Of a stretch of 59,541 bases of DNA, positions 1 through 7,511 are shown one piece after another. The notes below the pieces were generated by a model. The model saw only the letters and a list, made by a program, of their open reading frames with translations, had not been told where the DNA came from and made no database searches. How positions within the stretch are numbered: position 1 is the stretch's first letter; every line of letters begins with the position of its first letter. The translations under genes and the position numbers were made by a program. The stretch is taken from contig CAZVJU010000006.1 of NCBI GenBank assembly GCA_964627195.1, positions 1 to 59,541 of the forward strand. The letters run 5' to 3'. The DNA comes from CAZVJU01 sp964627195. GTDB lineage: Bacteria; Patescibacteriota; Microgenomatia; UBA8517.

Positions 1-666
1 ATTGGGATAAGCATAGGAAAAAACAAAGGCGTTTTGGATGAAGATGCCCCGGAAGCCCATGCACAAGTGACAAGAGTGATGTATGACTACGCAGATTATT
101 TTACTCTTAATGTATCATCTCCAAATACTCCTGGTTTAAGAAGACTTCAGGATAAAGTCCCGCTTACAGACAATGTTCAGGCAGTTATTGGTGCTATGCA
201 AGAAAAAGGTAGACGAAAGCCCCTGTTCGTAAAAATTGCACCGGATTTGACAGAAACTGCAGTTGATGACGTTATAGGGGTCGTTGTCGATAACAACTTG
301 GAGGGAATAGTTGCCACAAATACCACTCTTAGCAATCAGATAAAAGCAAAATATAGAAGAGAGGGTGAAATGGGAGGCATATCAGGGGACGACCCTGATT
401 ATAGAAGAATGGTATTAGAAAAAATTGAACATATTTACAAAGCGGCAGGAGATAGGATCGATGTTTTTGGAGTCGGAGGTATTAAAGATTCAGAAACAGC
501 TTTGAGTGTAATAATGAGAGGCGCCAGTGCACTACAAATAGTTACTGCAATTAGGAGTGAAGGACCGGCTGTTGCAGAAAATATAAAAAGAGGGATGTTA
601 AGGTTCATGGACAATAATGGAGTAGGCAATATTCGAGAAATAAGAGGTATTGATGTCAGAAGCTAA
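1..666 (+). CDS. pyrD: Dihydroorotate dehydrogenase, C-terminal part
   Basis: This FMN enzyme oxidises dihydroorotate to orotate in pyrimidine synthesis. The frame is open from base 1, so the N-terminus lies outside the window; the visible part begins with a GKNK motif. Seen motifs are NVSSPNTPGLR, which carries the catalytic Ser of the class 2 (quinone-linked) type, FVKIAPD, ATNTT, the FMN phosphate loop GVGGI, and a final ALQIVTA segment. Class 2 assignment rests on the SSPNTPGLRxLQ pattern. No other pyr gene is visible, so an operon cannot be judged. Stop TAA at 664-666. Confidence 0.93.
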   Translation: MGISIGKNKGVLDEDAPEAHAQVTRVMYDYADYFTLNVSSPNTPGLRRLQDKVPLTDNVQAVIGAMQEKGRRKPLFVKIAPDLTETAVDDVIGVVVDNNLEGIVATNTTLSNQIKAKYRREGEMGGISGDDPDYRRMVLEKIEHIYKAAGDRIDVFGVGGIKDSETALSVIMRGASALQIVTAIRSEGPAVAENIKRGMLRFMDNNGVGNIREIRGIDVRS

Positions 667-721
667 ATTTTATGGTCGACAGCTTGACAGAATTTAAAGT
701 TTTGTGTATCCTCATCTTTAC

Positions 722-997
722 ATGACAAAGCGTGAACTTGTTGATGTCGTAGCCAGAAAAGCGCATCTTACCAAAAGAGGAGCAGTAGAGGCAGTTGATA
801 CATTTCTCAACGAAGTCGGCAGGGTTCTGTCAAAGGGTGAAAAAGTAGTTCTATCCGGTTTCGGGACATTTCGAGTCATCTCAATGAAGGGGAAAACAGT
901 CAAGATTCCTAATACTGACAAGCTTGTGACAATTAAAGCTCATCGCTCTCCCCGCTTCACTCCAGGAAAGAAACTGAAAAGACAGGTTACTCGGTAG
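722..997 (+). CDS. HU/IHF-family DNA-binding protein
   Basis: A 91-residue histone-like protein that bends and compacts DNA as a dimer. It has the whole HU fold: MTKRELVDVVARKA helix, GRVLSKGEKVVLSGFGTF core, and the basic tip ending in RSPRFTPGKKLKRQV. I chose ATG 722 over the in-frame GTG 704 because the family starts at MTK; neither has a Shine-Dalgarno site. The P in RFTPGKK is the residue that normally intercalates into DNA, although the canonical arm order RNPxTG is changed to an RSPRFTPG form. Confidence 0.92.
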   Translation: MTKRELVDVVARKAHLTKRGAVEAVDTFLNEVGRVLSKGEKVVLSGFGTFRVISMKGKTVKIPNTDKLVTIKAHRSPRFTPGKKLKRQVTR

Positions 998-1078
998 TTT
1001 ATACTTCATTACAATTGTTTACACAGTACTGATCTACGAATTTATTTGAACGCTACGAATATCTACGAATAGATCGTT

Positions 1079-1084
1079 GTATAA
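1079..1084 (+). promoter_or_regulatory. TATAAT -10 box of the ABC transporter operon
   Basis: A perfect TATAAT ends 7 nt before ATG 1092. Transcription normally begins 6-7 nt past the hexamer, so the mRNA should start at or next to the ATG (leaderless). This is also why ATG 1092 is preferred to the upstream TTG 1077, which would lie in the promoter. Confidence 0.6.
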
Positions 1085-1091
1085 TTGGAAT

Positions 1092-2111
1092 ATGTTTGGA
1101 AAAGATAAGGAAGGTACTGAAAGGACTATAATTGTTGAGCATTTATCAAAAAATTTTGAAGTTACGGAAAAGGAGTCAGGCCTTTTAGGAAGCTTCCGAT
1201 CTCTTGTCTCTCCGACAAAAAAAACTATTCGGGCACTGAAATCCATTTCGTTTTCGATTTCACAAGGAGAACTGGTCGGATTTATCGGTCCGAATGGCGC
1301 TGGGAAAACAACGACACTAAAAGTTCTATCAGGACTTCTTTTTCCCACTGCCGGTTTTGTCCAGGTTTTAGGATTCGATCCCTGGAGTCGGAAACCTAAT
1401 TTTTTAAAACAAATATCAGTAATTTTCGGCCAAAAAAACCAACTTTGGTGGGATCTTCCGGCGATTGACACTTTCGACTTAAATAAAGCAATTTACGAGA
1501 TATCGGATAACAAATATAAAGATACTTTGGAAGAGTTAACACAGATTTTGGAAGTAAAGAAACTTTTACACATACAAGTACGCAGACTCTCTTTAGGTCA
1601 ACGCATGAGATTGGAATTAATTGCTGCACTTTTGCACCAGCCGAAAGTGCTTTTTTTAGACGAACCGACAATCGGTCTTGACGTTGTTGGCCAGCAAAAA
1701 GTACGGGACTTTATTTTTGAATATAATCGCCGTTTTAAAGCAACAATAATGCTTACCTCCCACAATATGGATGACCTTATTGATTTAGCAAAGCGTGTAA
1801 TTGTTATTTCTAAAGGGGAAATTCTCTTTGACGGCAATTTGAAAGAACTTGTCGACCAATTTGCCAAAGAAAAGATTATTAAAGTTTATCTTGCCAAAGA
1901 GGCCGACGTAAAAAGATTTGCTGAAATAGGAGAAGTAAAAAAATTTAACTATCCTCAGGCAATTCTTTCTGTCCCCAGGGAAGCTTCGGCTGTAGCAGCT
2001 TCGGAGCTATTACAAAACTTTCCTGTAGCGGATTTGACAATAGAGGAAGAGCCGATTGAAGACATCATTCGGAGAGTGTTCAAAGGCGAAGTGATTAAGA
2101 ATAAATCATGA
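1092..2111 (+). CDS. ABC exporter ATP-binding protein (COG4586 type)
   Basis: The ATPase of a three-gene ABC transporter. Walker A GPNGAGKTT is near residues 66-74, the signature LSLGQRMRLEL near 167, Walker B VLFLDEP near 187, and the switch His in LTSHNMDDL. The long N-terminal part before Walker A (KNFEVTEKESGLLGSFRSL) and the C-terminal extra domain match the COG4586 ATPases that pair with two ABC-2 type permeases. The stop overlaps the next gene's start by 4 nt (ATGA), which suggests translational coupling. The substrate is unknown for this family. Confidence 0.9.
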   Translation: MFGKDKEGTERTIIVEHLSKNFEVTEKESGLLGSFRSLVSPTKKTIRALKSISFSISQGELVGFIGPNGAGKTTTLKVLSGLLFPTAGFVQVLGFDPWSRKPNFLKQISVIFGQKNQLWWDLPAIDTFDLNKAIYEISDNKYKDTLEELTQILEVKKLLHIQVRRLSLGQRMRLELIAALLHQPKVLFLDEPTIGLDVVGQQKVRDFIFEYNRRFKATIMLTSHNMDDLIDLAKRVIVISKGEILFDGNLKELVDQFAKEKIIKVYLAKEADVKRFAEIGEVKKFNYPQAILSVPREASAVAASELLQNFPVADLTIEEEPIEDIIRRVFKGEVIKNKS

Positions 2112-2911
2112 ATAAATATCTTCAAGTTTTTAAAATTTCTTTTCAGCAAGAATTTGCTTACAGGATAAGTTTTATTATGTGGAGAGTGAGAAATATACTT
2201 CAGATTTTTGTCGTCTTTTTTTTGTGGTATACAATCTTTTATTTTCAAGGCAGAGAACTCTTCGGGTATGACAGAGAAAAGATTTTAACTTATGTCTTTG
2301 GATTAATTTTTGTTAAGGCCTTCGTTTTATCCTCAAGAGCGCAGGATGTTTCAGGAGAAATATCGCGAGGCGAGATTATTAACCATCTATTGAAACCCAT
2401 AAGTTATTTCAAGTATTGGTTGACAAGAGATTTATCCAGCAAAGTCCTGAATTTGGTATTTGCTGCGGGGGAATTTAGTTTTCTTTATATTATTTTAAAA
2501 CCACCCTTTTATTTTCAGAGTAATCCGCTTTATATAGTAGTATTTTTAGTCAGTATTTGTGCCGCAATTTTAACCTACTTTTTACTTTTATTTATAGTTG
2601 ATTCGATACCTTTTTGGGCGCCGGAAATGGGTTGGGGCGGACACTTTTTGGTAACCGTCATTTTGGTTGAATTTCTTTCGGGGTCGCTTTTTCCTTTAGA
2701 CATACTTCCCATAACTATCCAAAATGTTTTAAATTTCACTCCCTTTCCGTATTTAATTTTCTTTCCACTGCAAGTTTACTTAGGAAAAATAACTGGGATT
2801 TTGCTTTTTAAGGGGCTAGTTATCTCTTTCGCGTGGATTTTAGTTATGTGGTATCTAATGAAACGGATTTGGGAAAAGGGTTTAAAAGCATATCAGGCAT
2901 ATGGCAGATAA
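2108..2911 (+). CDS. ABC-2 type permease, first subunit
   Basis: A 267-residue integral membrane protein with about six hydrophobic segments (roughly residues 25-45, 60-80, 110-130, 142-165, 178-200 and 230-250). Its N-terminus resembles the COG4587 partner of COG4586 ATPases, and it carries the typical EISRGEIINHLLKPISYF cytoplasmic motif. It starts inside the ATPase stop codon and overlaps the next permease by 11 nt, so the three are one transcription and translation unit. Confidence 0.85.
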   Translation: MNKYLQVFKISFQQEFAYRISFIMWRVRNILQIFVVFFLWYTIFYFQGRELFGYDREKILTYVFGLIFVKAFVLSSRAQDVSGEISRGEIINHLLKPISYFKYWLTRDLSSKVLNLVFAAGEFSFLYIILKPPFYFQSNPLYIVVFLVSICAAILTYFLLLFIVDSIPFWAPEMGWGGHFLVTVILVEFLSGSLFPLDILPITIQNVLNFTPFPYLIFFPLQVYLGKITGILLFKGLVISFAWILVMWYLMKRIWEKGLKAYQAYGR

Positions 2912-3713
2912 ATTGAGAAATTCAACAAGAAGACTAAATTATTACCTAAGAATTTGGCTTGTTATGAATAAAAATGCTTTTATGATGGTTCTTGCACAAA
3001 AGAAAGTTCTAGTAATCTTTCTGACCGGAAAAATAATCCGCTTTGCTTTTTATATTGCTTTCCTCTTTTTTTTGGTAAAAGGAGCAGGGAGTCTGGCTGG
3101 CTATAATTCTACCCAGGCAATTTTTTTCTTCTTATCTTTTCTGATTATTGATACAACCTCGCAATTTTTATTCAGAGAAGTTTACAGGTTCAGATCGTAT
3201 GTTGTGAATGGAGACTTTGATCTCATACTCGCAAAACCGGTTAGTCCCCTTTTTAGGGTTTTACTGGGTGGTGCTGATGTGATTGATTTAATTACACTTC
3301 CTCCGCTTTTTTTTGCCACGATTTATGTGGGAGGATTACTTTCCCCTTCATTAGCCGAAGTTTGCATATATTTACTTTTACTTGTATCCGGATTTTTAAT
3401 AACAACAGCATTCCATATAATAGTCATTTCTTTCGGCATTATTACTTTAGAGGTGGATCATACGATCATGATTTATCGGGATTTATCCTCCATGGGAAGA
3501 TTTCCTATCGATATTTATAAGGAACCTTTGAAAAGCATTTTGACCTATTTTATTCCCGTTGCCCTGATGATGAGCTTTCCGGCTAAGGGTTTGATGGGGT
3601 TAGTAGGTCCCTTGGGAATTATTATTTCAGTGGGAATTAGTGTCGCTGCACTTATTATTTCTTTGAGATTCTGGGAGTACGCGCTGAAACAATATACAAG
3701 CGCTTCCAGTTAA
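2901..3713 (+). CDS. ABC-2 type permease, second subunit
   Basis: A 270-residue membrane protein with about six hydrophobic segments. The cytoplasmic motif VNGDFDLILAKPVSPLFRVL parallels the GEIINHLLKP motif of the first permease, as expected for the COG3694 subunit of the heterodimeric channel. It overlaps the first permease by 11 nt. The transporter is likely an exporter, but nothing in the sequence identifies the cargo. Confidence 0.85.
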   Translation: MADKLRNSTRRLNYYLRIWLVMNKNAFMMVLAQKKVLVIFLTGKIIRFAFYIAFLFFLVKGAGSLAGYNSTQAIFFFLSFLIIDTTSQFLFREVYRFRSYVVNGDFDLILAKPVSPLFRVLLGGADVIDLITLPPLFFATIYVGGLLSPSLAEVCIYLLLLVSGFLITTAFHIIVISFGIITLEVDHTIMIYRDLSSMGRFPIDIYKEPLKSILTYFIPVALMMSFPAKGLMGLVGPLGIIISVGISVAALIISLRFWEYALKQYTSASS

Positions 3714-3730
3714 ATGCAATGTTTTAACTT

Positions 3731-4759
3731 ATGAATTCAGAAACAACAAAACTTCTTGTTATTTGCGGACCTACGGCAACCGGGAAAACTGCCTTAGCAC
3801 TTCATTTGAGTAAAGTATTTTCGTCCAAAGGACGACCATCCTCTGGATGGGATGGGGAAGTATTATCGGCCGATTCTCGCCAAGTCTATAAAATGATGGA
3901 CATTGGAACAGGCAAGGATTTGCCGAAGAATGTAAGATATAAGATGTCAGATATTAGATATAAGAATAAACCAATCGGCTACTATATTCTAAGTGGAGTG
4001 AAAATTTGGGGACATGATTTAGTTGATCCGAAAGAAGAATTTAGCGTATCACACTTTGTCACTATTGCAAATAACATTAGTCAGGCTATTTCAGATCGGG
4101 GAAAACTTCCTATTTTGGTTGGCGGGACGGGATTGTATATTAAGGGAGTGGTAGACGGAATACCTACCATCAATATTCCTAGAAACATAAAACTTAGAAA
4201 AGAGTTAGAGAAGAAAGAGGCAAGTGAACTCTACGATATGGTGATAAAGATAAATCCTGTAAAAGCTGAGTCGATGACCAACTCAGATAGAAAAAATCCC
4301 AGACGTCTTATCCGAGCCTTGGAGATAGGGCAGTTTAACAATGAAAACAAGCATACTTCGACGAGTCAAATCATCGACGAAAAAAAGGAAGTACTTTTTA
4401 TAGGACTGACAGCACCCATGGACTATCTTAGCACAAAGATTGACACGCGGGTCAAAGAAAGAATAAAGCAAGGATTTAATAAAGAGGTTGAAAGTTTACT
4501 CGCAGGGGGTGTTAATTGGAAAGATCAGTCGATGCAGGCATTAGGCTATAGACACTGGCAAGATTATCTTTCGGGAAAAAAAACTTTAGATGAAGTAATT
4601 CGTCAGTGGATAAAAGACGAGAAAAACTACGCGAAAAGGCAGTTTGTCTGGTTTAAGAAGGACAAGAGAATACAGTGGTTTGATGTTTCTGAAAAAAGTT
4701 GGGAGAAAGACGTAGAAAAGATTGTTGGAAAATGGTATTCTTCAAGAAAGCGACTCTAA
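3731..4759 (+). CDS. miaA: tRNA dimethylallyltransferase
   Basis: MiaA adds a dimethylallyl group to A37 of tRNAs that read U-starting codons. Seen are the P-loop GPTATGKTALALHLSK (residues about 10-25), SADSRQVYKMMDIGTGKD, VGGTGLYIKGVVDG, the NPRRLIRALEI segment and the QALGYRHWQDYL end region. Two stretches look inserted: residues about 31-42, encoded by two back-to-back DNA hairpins (3822-3850), and VRYKMSDIRYKNK, encoded by repeated AGATATAAGA-like units. Both stay in frame and lie outside the catalytic motifs, so the enzyme is probably active. Confidence 0.93.
   Translation: MNSETTKLLVICGPTATGKTALALHLSKVFSSKGRPSSGWDGEVLSADSRQVYKMMDIGTGKDLPKNVRYKMSDIRYKNKPIGYYILSGVKIWGHDLVDPKEEFSVSHFVTIANNISQAISDRGKLPILVGGTGLYIKGVVDGIPTINIPRNIKLRKELEKKEASELYDMVIKINPVKAESMTNSDRKNPRRLIRALEIGQFNNENKHTSTSQIIDEKKEVLFIGLTAPMDYLSTKIDTRVKERIKQGFNKEVESLLAGGVNWKDQSMQALGYRHWQDYLSGKKTLDEVIRQWIKDEKNYAKRQFVWFKKDKRIQWFDVSEKSWEKDVEKIVGKWYSSRKRL
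3822..3850. repeat. Two tandem perfect hairpins inside miaA
   Basis: CGTCC-AAA-GGACG (3822-3834) is followed one base later by CCATCC-TCT-GGATGG (3836-3850). Both are perfect with 3-nt loops. They encode an extra SSKGRPSSGWDG stretch that ordinary MiaA proteins lack between the P-loop helix and the SADSRQ motif. A CGTCC-GTT-GGACG hairpin of the same type is in rnpB at 6164-6176, so this looks like a dispersed mini-hairpin that tolerates insertion into genes. Confidence 0.6.
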
Positions 4760-4852
4760 TCTACGAATGACATCCGAATTATCCGAAAATTAAAATTCGG
4801 AACATTCAGGGATTCATTTGTATATTCGGGTCGGGTTTGAGCGAAGCGAAAT

Positions 4853-5839
4853 ATGCCACACAAAGTTGAAATTTCCCATAGAACAATAATATTTACAGTA
4901 TTTTTTCTCATTTTTATTTGGTTTTTGTATTATATCCTGGATATTATACTTCTTTTGTTTGTTGCGATTTTGTTAGCTACGATATTAAATCCGGCAATTA
5001 AAAAGTTGAATCGCTATAAAATTCCGAGAGGACTGGCTGTTATTATTGTTTATCTAACAGTGGCGGCTTTAGCAATCTTTTCTATAGGAACGATATTAAA
5101 TCCACTCGTTGAACAGACCGGAAATTTTGCAGTCAACTTTCCGATCTTTCTGGAAAGACTGCAGATCCCGCGATATTTAGTAGAGCAAGTTACTACGGAG
5201 ATAACTTCTGAAATAGGGAGCATATCCTCTCAAATACTTAAAATAGGCGTTTCCATCTTCTCTAATATTTTGACAGTTTTTGCCTTACTTATTATATCTT
5301 TGTACCTCTCAATAGCTCGTGGCAGATTGGGAGAACAGCTTCGGATTGTCCTGAATGACGAGCAGTCAAAAAAGTTTGAAGCAACACTAGAAAAATTGGA
5401 AACCGATTTGGGAGGATGGACCAGAGGTGAAATTTTATTAATTTTTCTGGTAGGAATTTCTACATATCTTGGCTTAAGCTTATTGAAAATTCCTTATGCC
5501 GTACCTCTTGCGGCTCTGGCAGGCCTTTTGGAAGTAATACCAAATATCGGGCCGGTTGTTGCTGCTATTCCTGCAGTCATAGTCGGTTTTGGAATTTCTC
5601 CAATTACCGGACTTGCGGTACTGGCTCTGTCTTTCCTGATTCAGCAAGTTGAAAATTATTTATTTGTTCCTAAAGTAATGGAAAAATCTGCCGGGCTTAG
5701 TCCGGTAATTACTCTTCTGGCACTCCTTATCGGCTTTAAATTAAGTGGGATAGTAGGAGCCATGCTTTCCGTGCCGGTACTGATTACTTTAAGAGTTGTC
5801 CTTCATGAATACTTGCCTTTGGGTAAGTCGAAAGATTAA
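4853..5839 (+). CDS. AI-2E family (UPF0118) transporter
   Basis: A 328-residue permease-like membrane protein of the PerM/AI-2E family. The N-terminal half has three hydrophobic segments, a central soluble region around residues 165-190, and a C-terminal set of helices containing the family's PNIGPVVAAIPAVIVGF and LIQQVENYLFVPKVMEK motifs. Members have been linked to signal or ion export, but no substrate can be read from this sequence. It is a single gene; the ATG follows a GAGCGAAGCGAA repeat with no Shine-Dalgarno site. Confidence 0.85.
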   Translation: MPHKVEISHRTIIFTVFFLIFIWFLYYILDIILLLFVAILLATILNPAIKKLNRYKIPRGLAVIIVYLTVAALAIFSIGTILNPLVEQTGNFAVNFPIFLERLQIPRYLVEQVTTEITSEIGSISSQILKIGVSIFSNILTVFALLIISLYLSIARGRLGEQLRIVLNDEQSKKFEATLEKLETDLGGWTRGEILLIFLVGISTYLGLSLLKIPYAVPLAALAGLLEVIPNIGPVVAAIPAVIVGFGISPITGLAVLALSFLIQQVENYLFVPKVMEKSAGLSPVITLLALLIGFKLSGIVGAMLSVPVLITLRVVLHEYLPLGKSKD

Positions 5840-5916
5840 TTAGTTAATTCCCAATATTTTAGAGTTCATACCTCACAATTATACAAAATTAAATGGAAAA
5901 AGTAGCATATTGATGG

Positions 5917-5922
5917 TATAAT
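5917..5922 (+). promoter_or_regulatory. -10 box for rnpB
   Basis: TGGTATAAT is an extended -10 element. Its position predicts transcription from about 5929, exactly where the RNase P RNA P1 helix begins. No good -35 hexamer is present at 17 nt, which is usual for extended -10 promoters. Confidence 0.65.
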
Positions 5923-5928
5923 ATACAT

Positions 5929-6279
5929 GCTCTGGAGGAAGGACGGTTACCCCGTGAGATAGGCGTCGTAGACGCCACCATCTAACGGGGAGGAAAGTCC
6001 AGGCAGCAGAAGGCAGGGTGGTCGGCATAAGCCGACACGAGTAACGCCATTAGATAATTTCGTATCTAATGGGGCCAAGCGCTAGTTAGAGCAACAGAAA
6101 CTATATCGGTTCTTTCACCCTAAAGGTAAAAGAATACGAGTGAAAAGTCAGCCAAAGGCTGATCGTCCGTTGGACGAGGCAATCCCCTCNNNNNNNNNNG
6201 GCTTGAAGAGGCGGGGCGAGGAAGGGCATAGAAAGATTACCGCCGAGAAACAGAACCTGGCTTACTAGCCTCCAGAGTA
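5929..6279 (+). ncRNA. rnpB: RNase P RNA (bacterial type A-like), with a 10-N gap
   Basis: The catalytic RNA that removes tRNA 5' leaders. The 5' end TCTGGAGG pairs with CCTCCAGA near 6270-6277 (helix P1). Conserved blocks seen are GAGGAAAGTCC (near 5991), ACGAGTAACGCC (near 6038), AGAGCAACAGAAA (near 6089) and the 3' P4 strand ACAGAACCTGGCTTA (near 6250). Bases 6190-6199 are N, so one peripheral helix is incomplete. Small perfect hairpins GCC-AAA-GGC (6151-6159) and CGTCC-GTT-GGACG (6164-6176) sit just before the gap. An open reading frame across the gap on the minus strand is not a gene. Confidence 0.95.
6190..6199. other. Assembly gap (10 N)
   Basis: Ten undetermined bases lie within a peripheral part of rnpB, between CAATCCCCTC and GGCTTGAAGAGG. 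The true length of the missing piece is unknown. Confidence 0.99.
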
Positions 6280-6287
6280 CGAAACGA

Positions 6288-6310
6288 CCCCGATTCAATC
6301 GGGGTTTTTT
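6288..6310 (+). terminator. Rho-independent terminator of rnpB
   Basis: CCCCGATT (6288-6295), a one-base spacer, AATCGGGG (6297-6304) and six T. The stem begins about 9 nt after the P1 helix closes. It is the clearest intrinsic terminator in the window. Confidence 0.9.
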
Positions 6311-6398
6311 CGTTTCGGGCGATGGCGAATGAAATACGACTTATAGTCTTGAATTAATGTGAAAAATAAGCGAAAATAATGTTTGCGATAGCTTAACT

Positions 6399-6668
6399 AT
6401 GTATTATGTTTATGTCTTACAGAGTTTGAAAGACAAGGAACTTTACACGGGTTTTGCTGTAGATCTAGAAAAAAGATTGTATAAACATAACAACGGATCG
6501 GTTAGTGCAACAAAAAGTAGAAAGCCTTTGAAGTTAATTTATTATGAGGTTTGTGTTGACAAAAGAGATGCAACACACAGAGAAAGATATTTAAAAACCT
6601 CATGGGGGAAAAGATATGTCAAAAATAGACTTAAGAATTATTTTAGAAGTATGGCCACAGTTAGATAA
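6399..6668 (+). CDS. GIY-YIG domain protein (UPF0213-like)
   Basis: An 89-residue single-domain GIY-YIG nuclease-family protein. The first strand reads YYVYVLQS and the second motif LYTGFAVDLEKRLYKHN, with the conserved Arg, followed by KLIYYE and a late RERYLKTSWGKRY segment. Many bacteria carry several stand-alone copies with no known target. It follows rnpB directly. There is no Shine-Dalgarno site before ATG 6399. The stop precedes a hairpin at 6660-6684. Confidence 0.88.
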   Translation: MYYVYVLQSLKDKELYTGFAVDLEKRLYKHNNGSVSATKSRKPLKLIYYEVCVDKRDATHRERYLKTSWGKRYVKNRLKNYFRSMATVR

Positions 6669-6720
6669 GCTAAAGCTATCTAACGTGGCTCCGTTAAGTG
6701 CTCTGAAAGAGCTACTTAAC
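6660..6720 (+). promoter_or_regulatory. Two hairpins in the leader of the MscS-like gene
   Basis: GTTAGAT/ATCTAAC arms (6660-6666 and 6678-6684) form the first stem. GTTAAGT/ACTTAAC arms (6693-6699 and 6714-6720) with CTCT/AGAG inside form the second. The second stem ends right at the strong ribosome site GGAGGAGGTGA (6722-6732). There is no T-run, so this is better read as a structured 5' leader than a terminator. It could control access to the ribosome site. Confidence 0.5.
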
Positions 6721-6738
6721 TGGAGGAGGTGAAGATAA

Positions 6739-7422
6739 ATGAACGGATTAACAGTTTGGCAGGAAGCTTTAATTGCTTCATGGAATCAGGTTTGGATGTC
6801 GTTTTTGGAAATACTACCGACTGTTCTCGGTGCGGTTATTGTTTTTGCCATAGGACTTATATTTGCCTTTTGGGCTAAGCGCTTAGTTATAGGGGTACTC
6901 AGTGCTTTGAGAGCAGAAAAAGTTGCAGATTCACTTGGCATCGATCAGTTTTTAAAAAAAGCGGAGGTTAAGCTAAATTTCGTTGAGCTTTTGGGACTTT
7001 TCCTGGAGTGGCTTATCATTTTAATTTTCTTCTTAGCGGCGGTTGATATACTTGGTTTATCGGTTGTATCAGATGTACTTAACCGTGTTGTTTCTTATAT
7101 TCCCAATATTTTAGCTGCAGTACTTATATTTGCGGCAGGACACTATATTGCCAGAGTTACCGAAAATTTGGTCAAAGGTGCCTTGATATCGGTGGATCAC
7201 GAGGCTGCAAAGCCGGTTGCAAAATTTGCCCGGTGGTTAGTACTTGTAATTGCGTTTTTTGCAGGGATAGATCAACTCCAGATTGCTAAGAGTCTTATTA
7301 CGACATTTTTCCAAGGTCTTACCTATACTATAGTTATAGTTATTGGTCTTGGACTAGGATTAGGGTCAAAGGATCTGGTAGCTAAAATACTTACCGATTG
7401 GTATAAAAAAATCAGTAAATAA
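6739..7422 (+). CDS. MscS-like mechanosensitive channel, membrane core
   Basis: A 227-residue membrane protein with five hydrophobic segments (about 20-45, 85-108, 118-138, 165-182, 190-212). The repeated pattern of SYIPNILAAVLIFAAGHYIA and the Gly-rich IGLGLGLGSKDLVAKI helix match the TM-helix repeat proteins related to small-conductance channels. The cytoplasmic beta domain of true MscS is absent. Its GGAGGAGGTGA ribosome site is among the strongest in the window, where most genes have none. Confidence 0.75.
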   Translation: MNGLTVWQEALIASWNQVWMSFLEILPTVLGAVIVFAIGLIFAFWAKRLVIGVLSALRAEKVADSLGIDQFLKKAEVKLNFVELLGLFLEWLIILIFFLAAVDILGLSVVSDVLNRVVSYIPNILAAVLIFAAGHYIARVTENLVKGALISVDHEAAKPVAKFARWLVLVIAFFAGIDQLQIAKSLITTFFQGLTYTIVIVIGLGLGLGSKDLVAKILTDWYKKISK

Positions 7423-7511
7423 ATAGTTAACCTTGCGATAAGGATTTGGATTTTGGTCAGAGTTTTTATACGCCTCGTTTTCATATATAATGGATTTACT
7501 AGGCACTGCCC

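Noticed and set aside
6101..6298. Minus-strand open reading frame across rnpB
   Set aside because: It contains the N gap, matches no protein, and overlaps a well-supported RNase P RNA.
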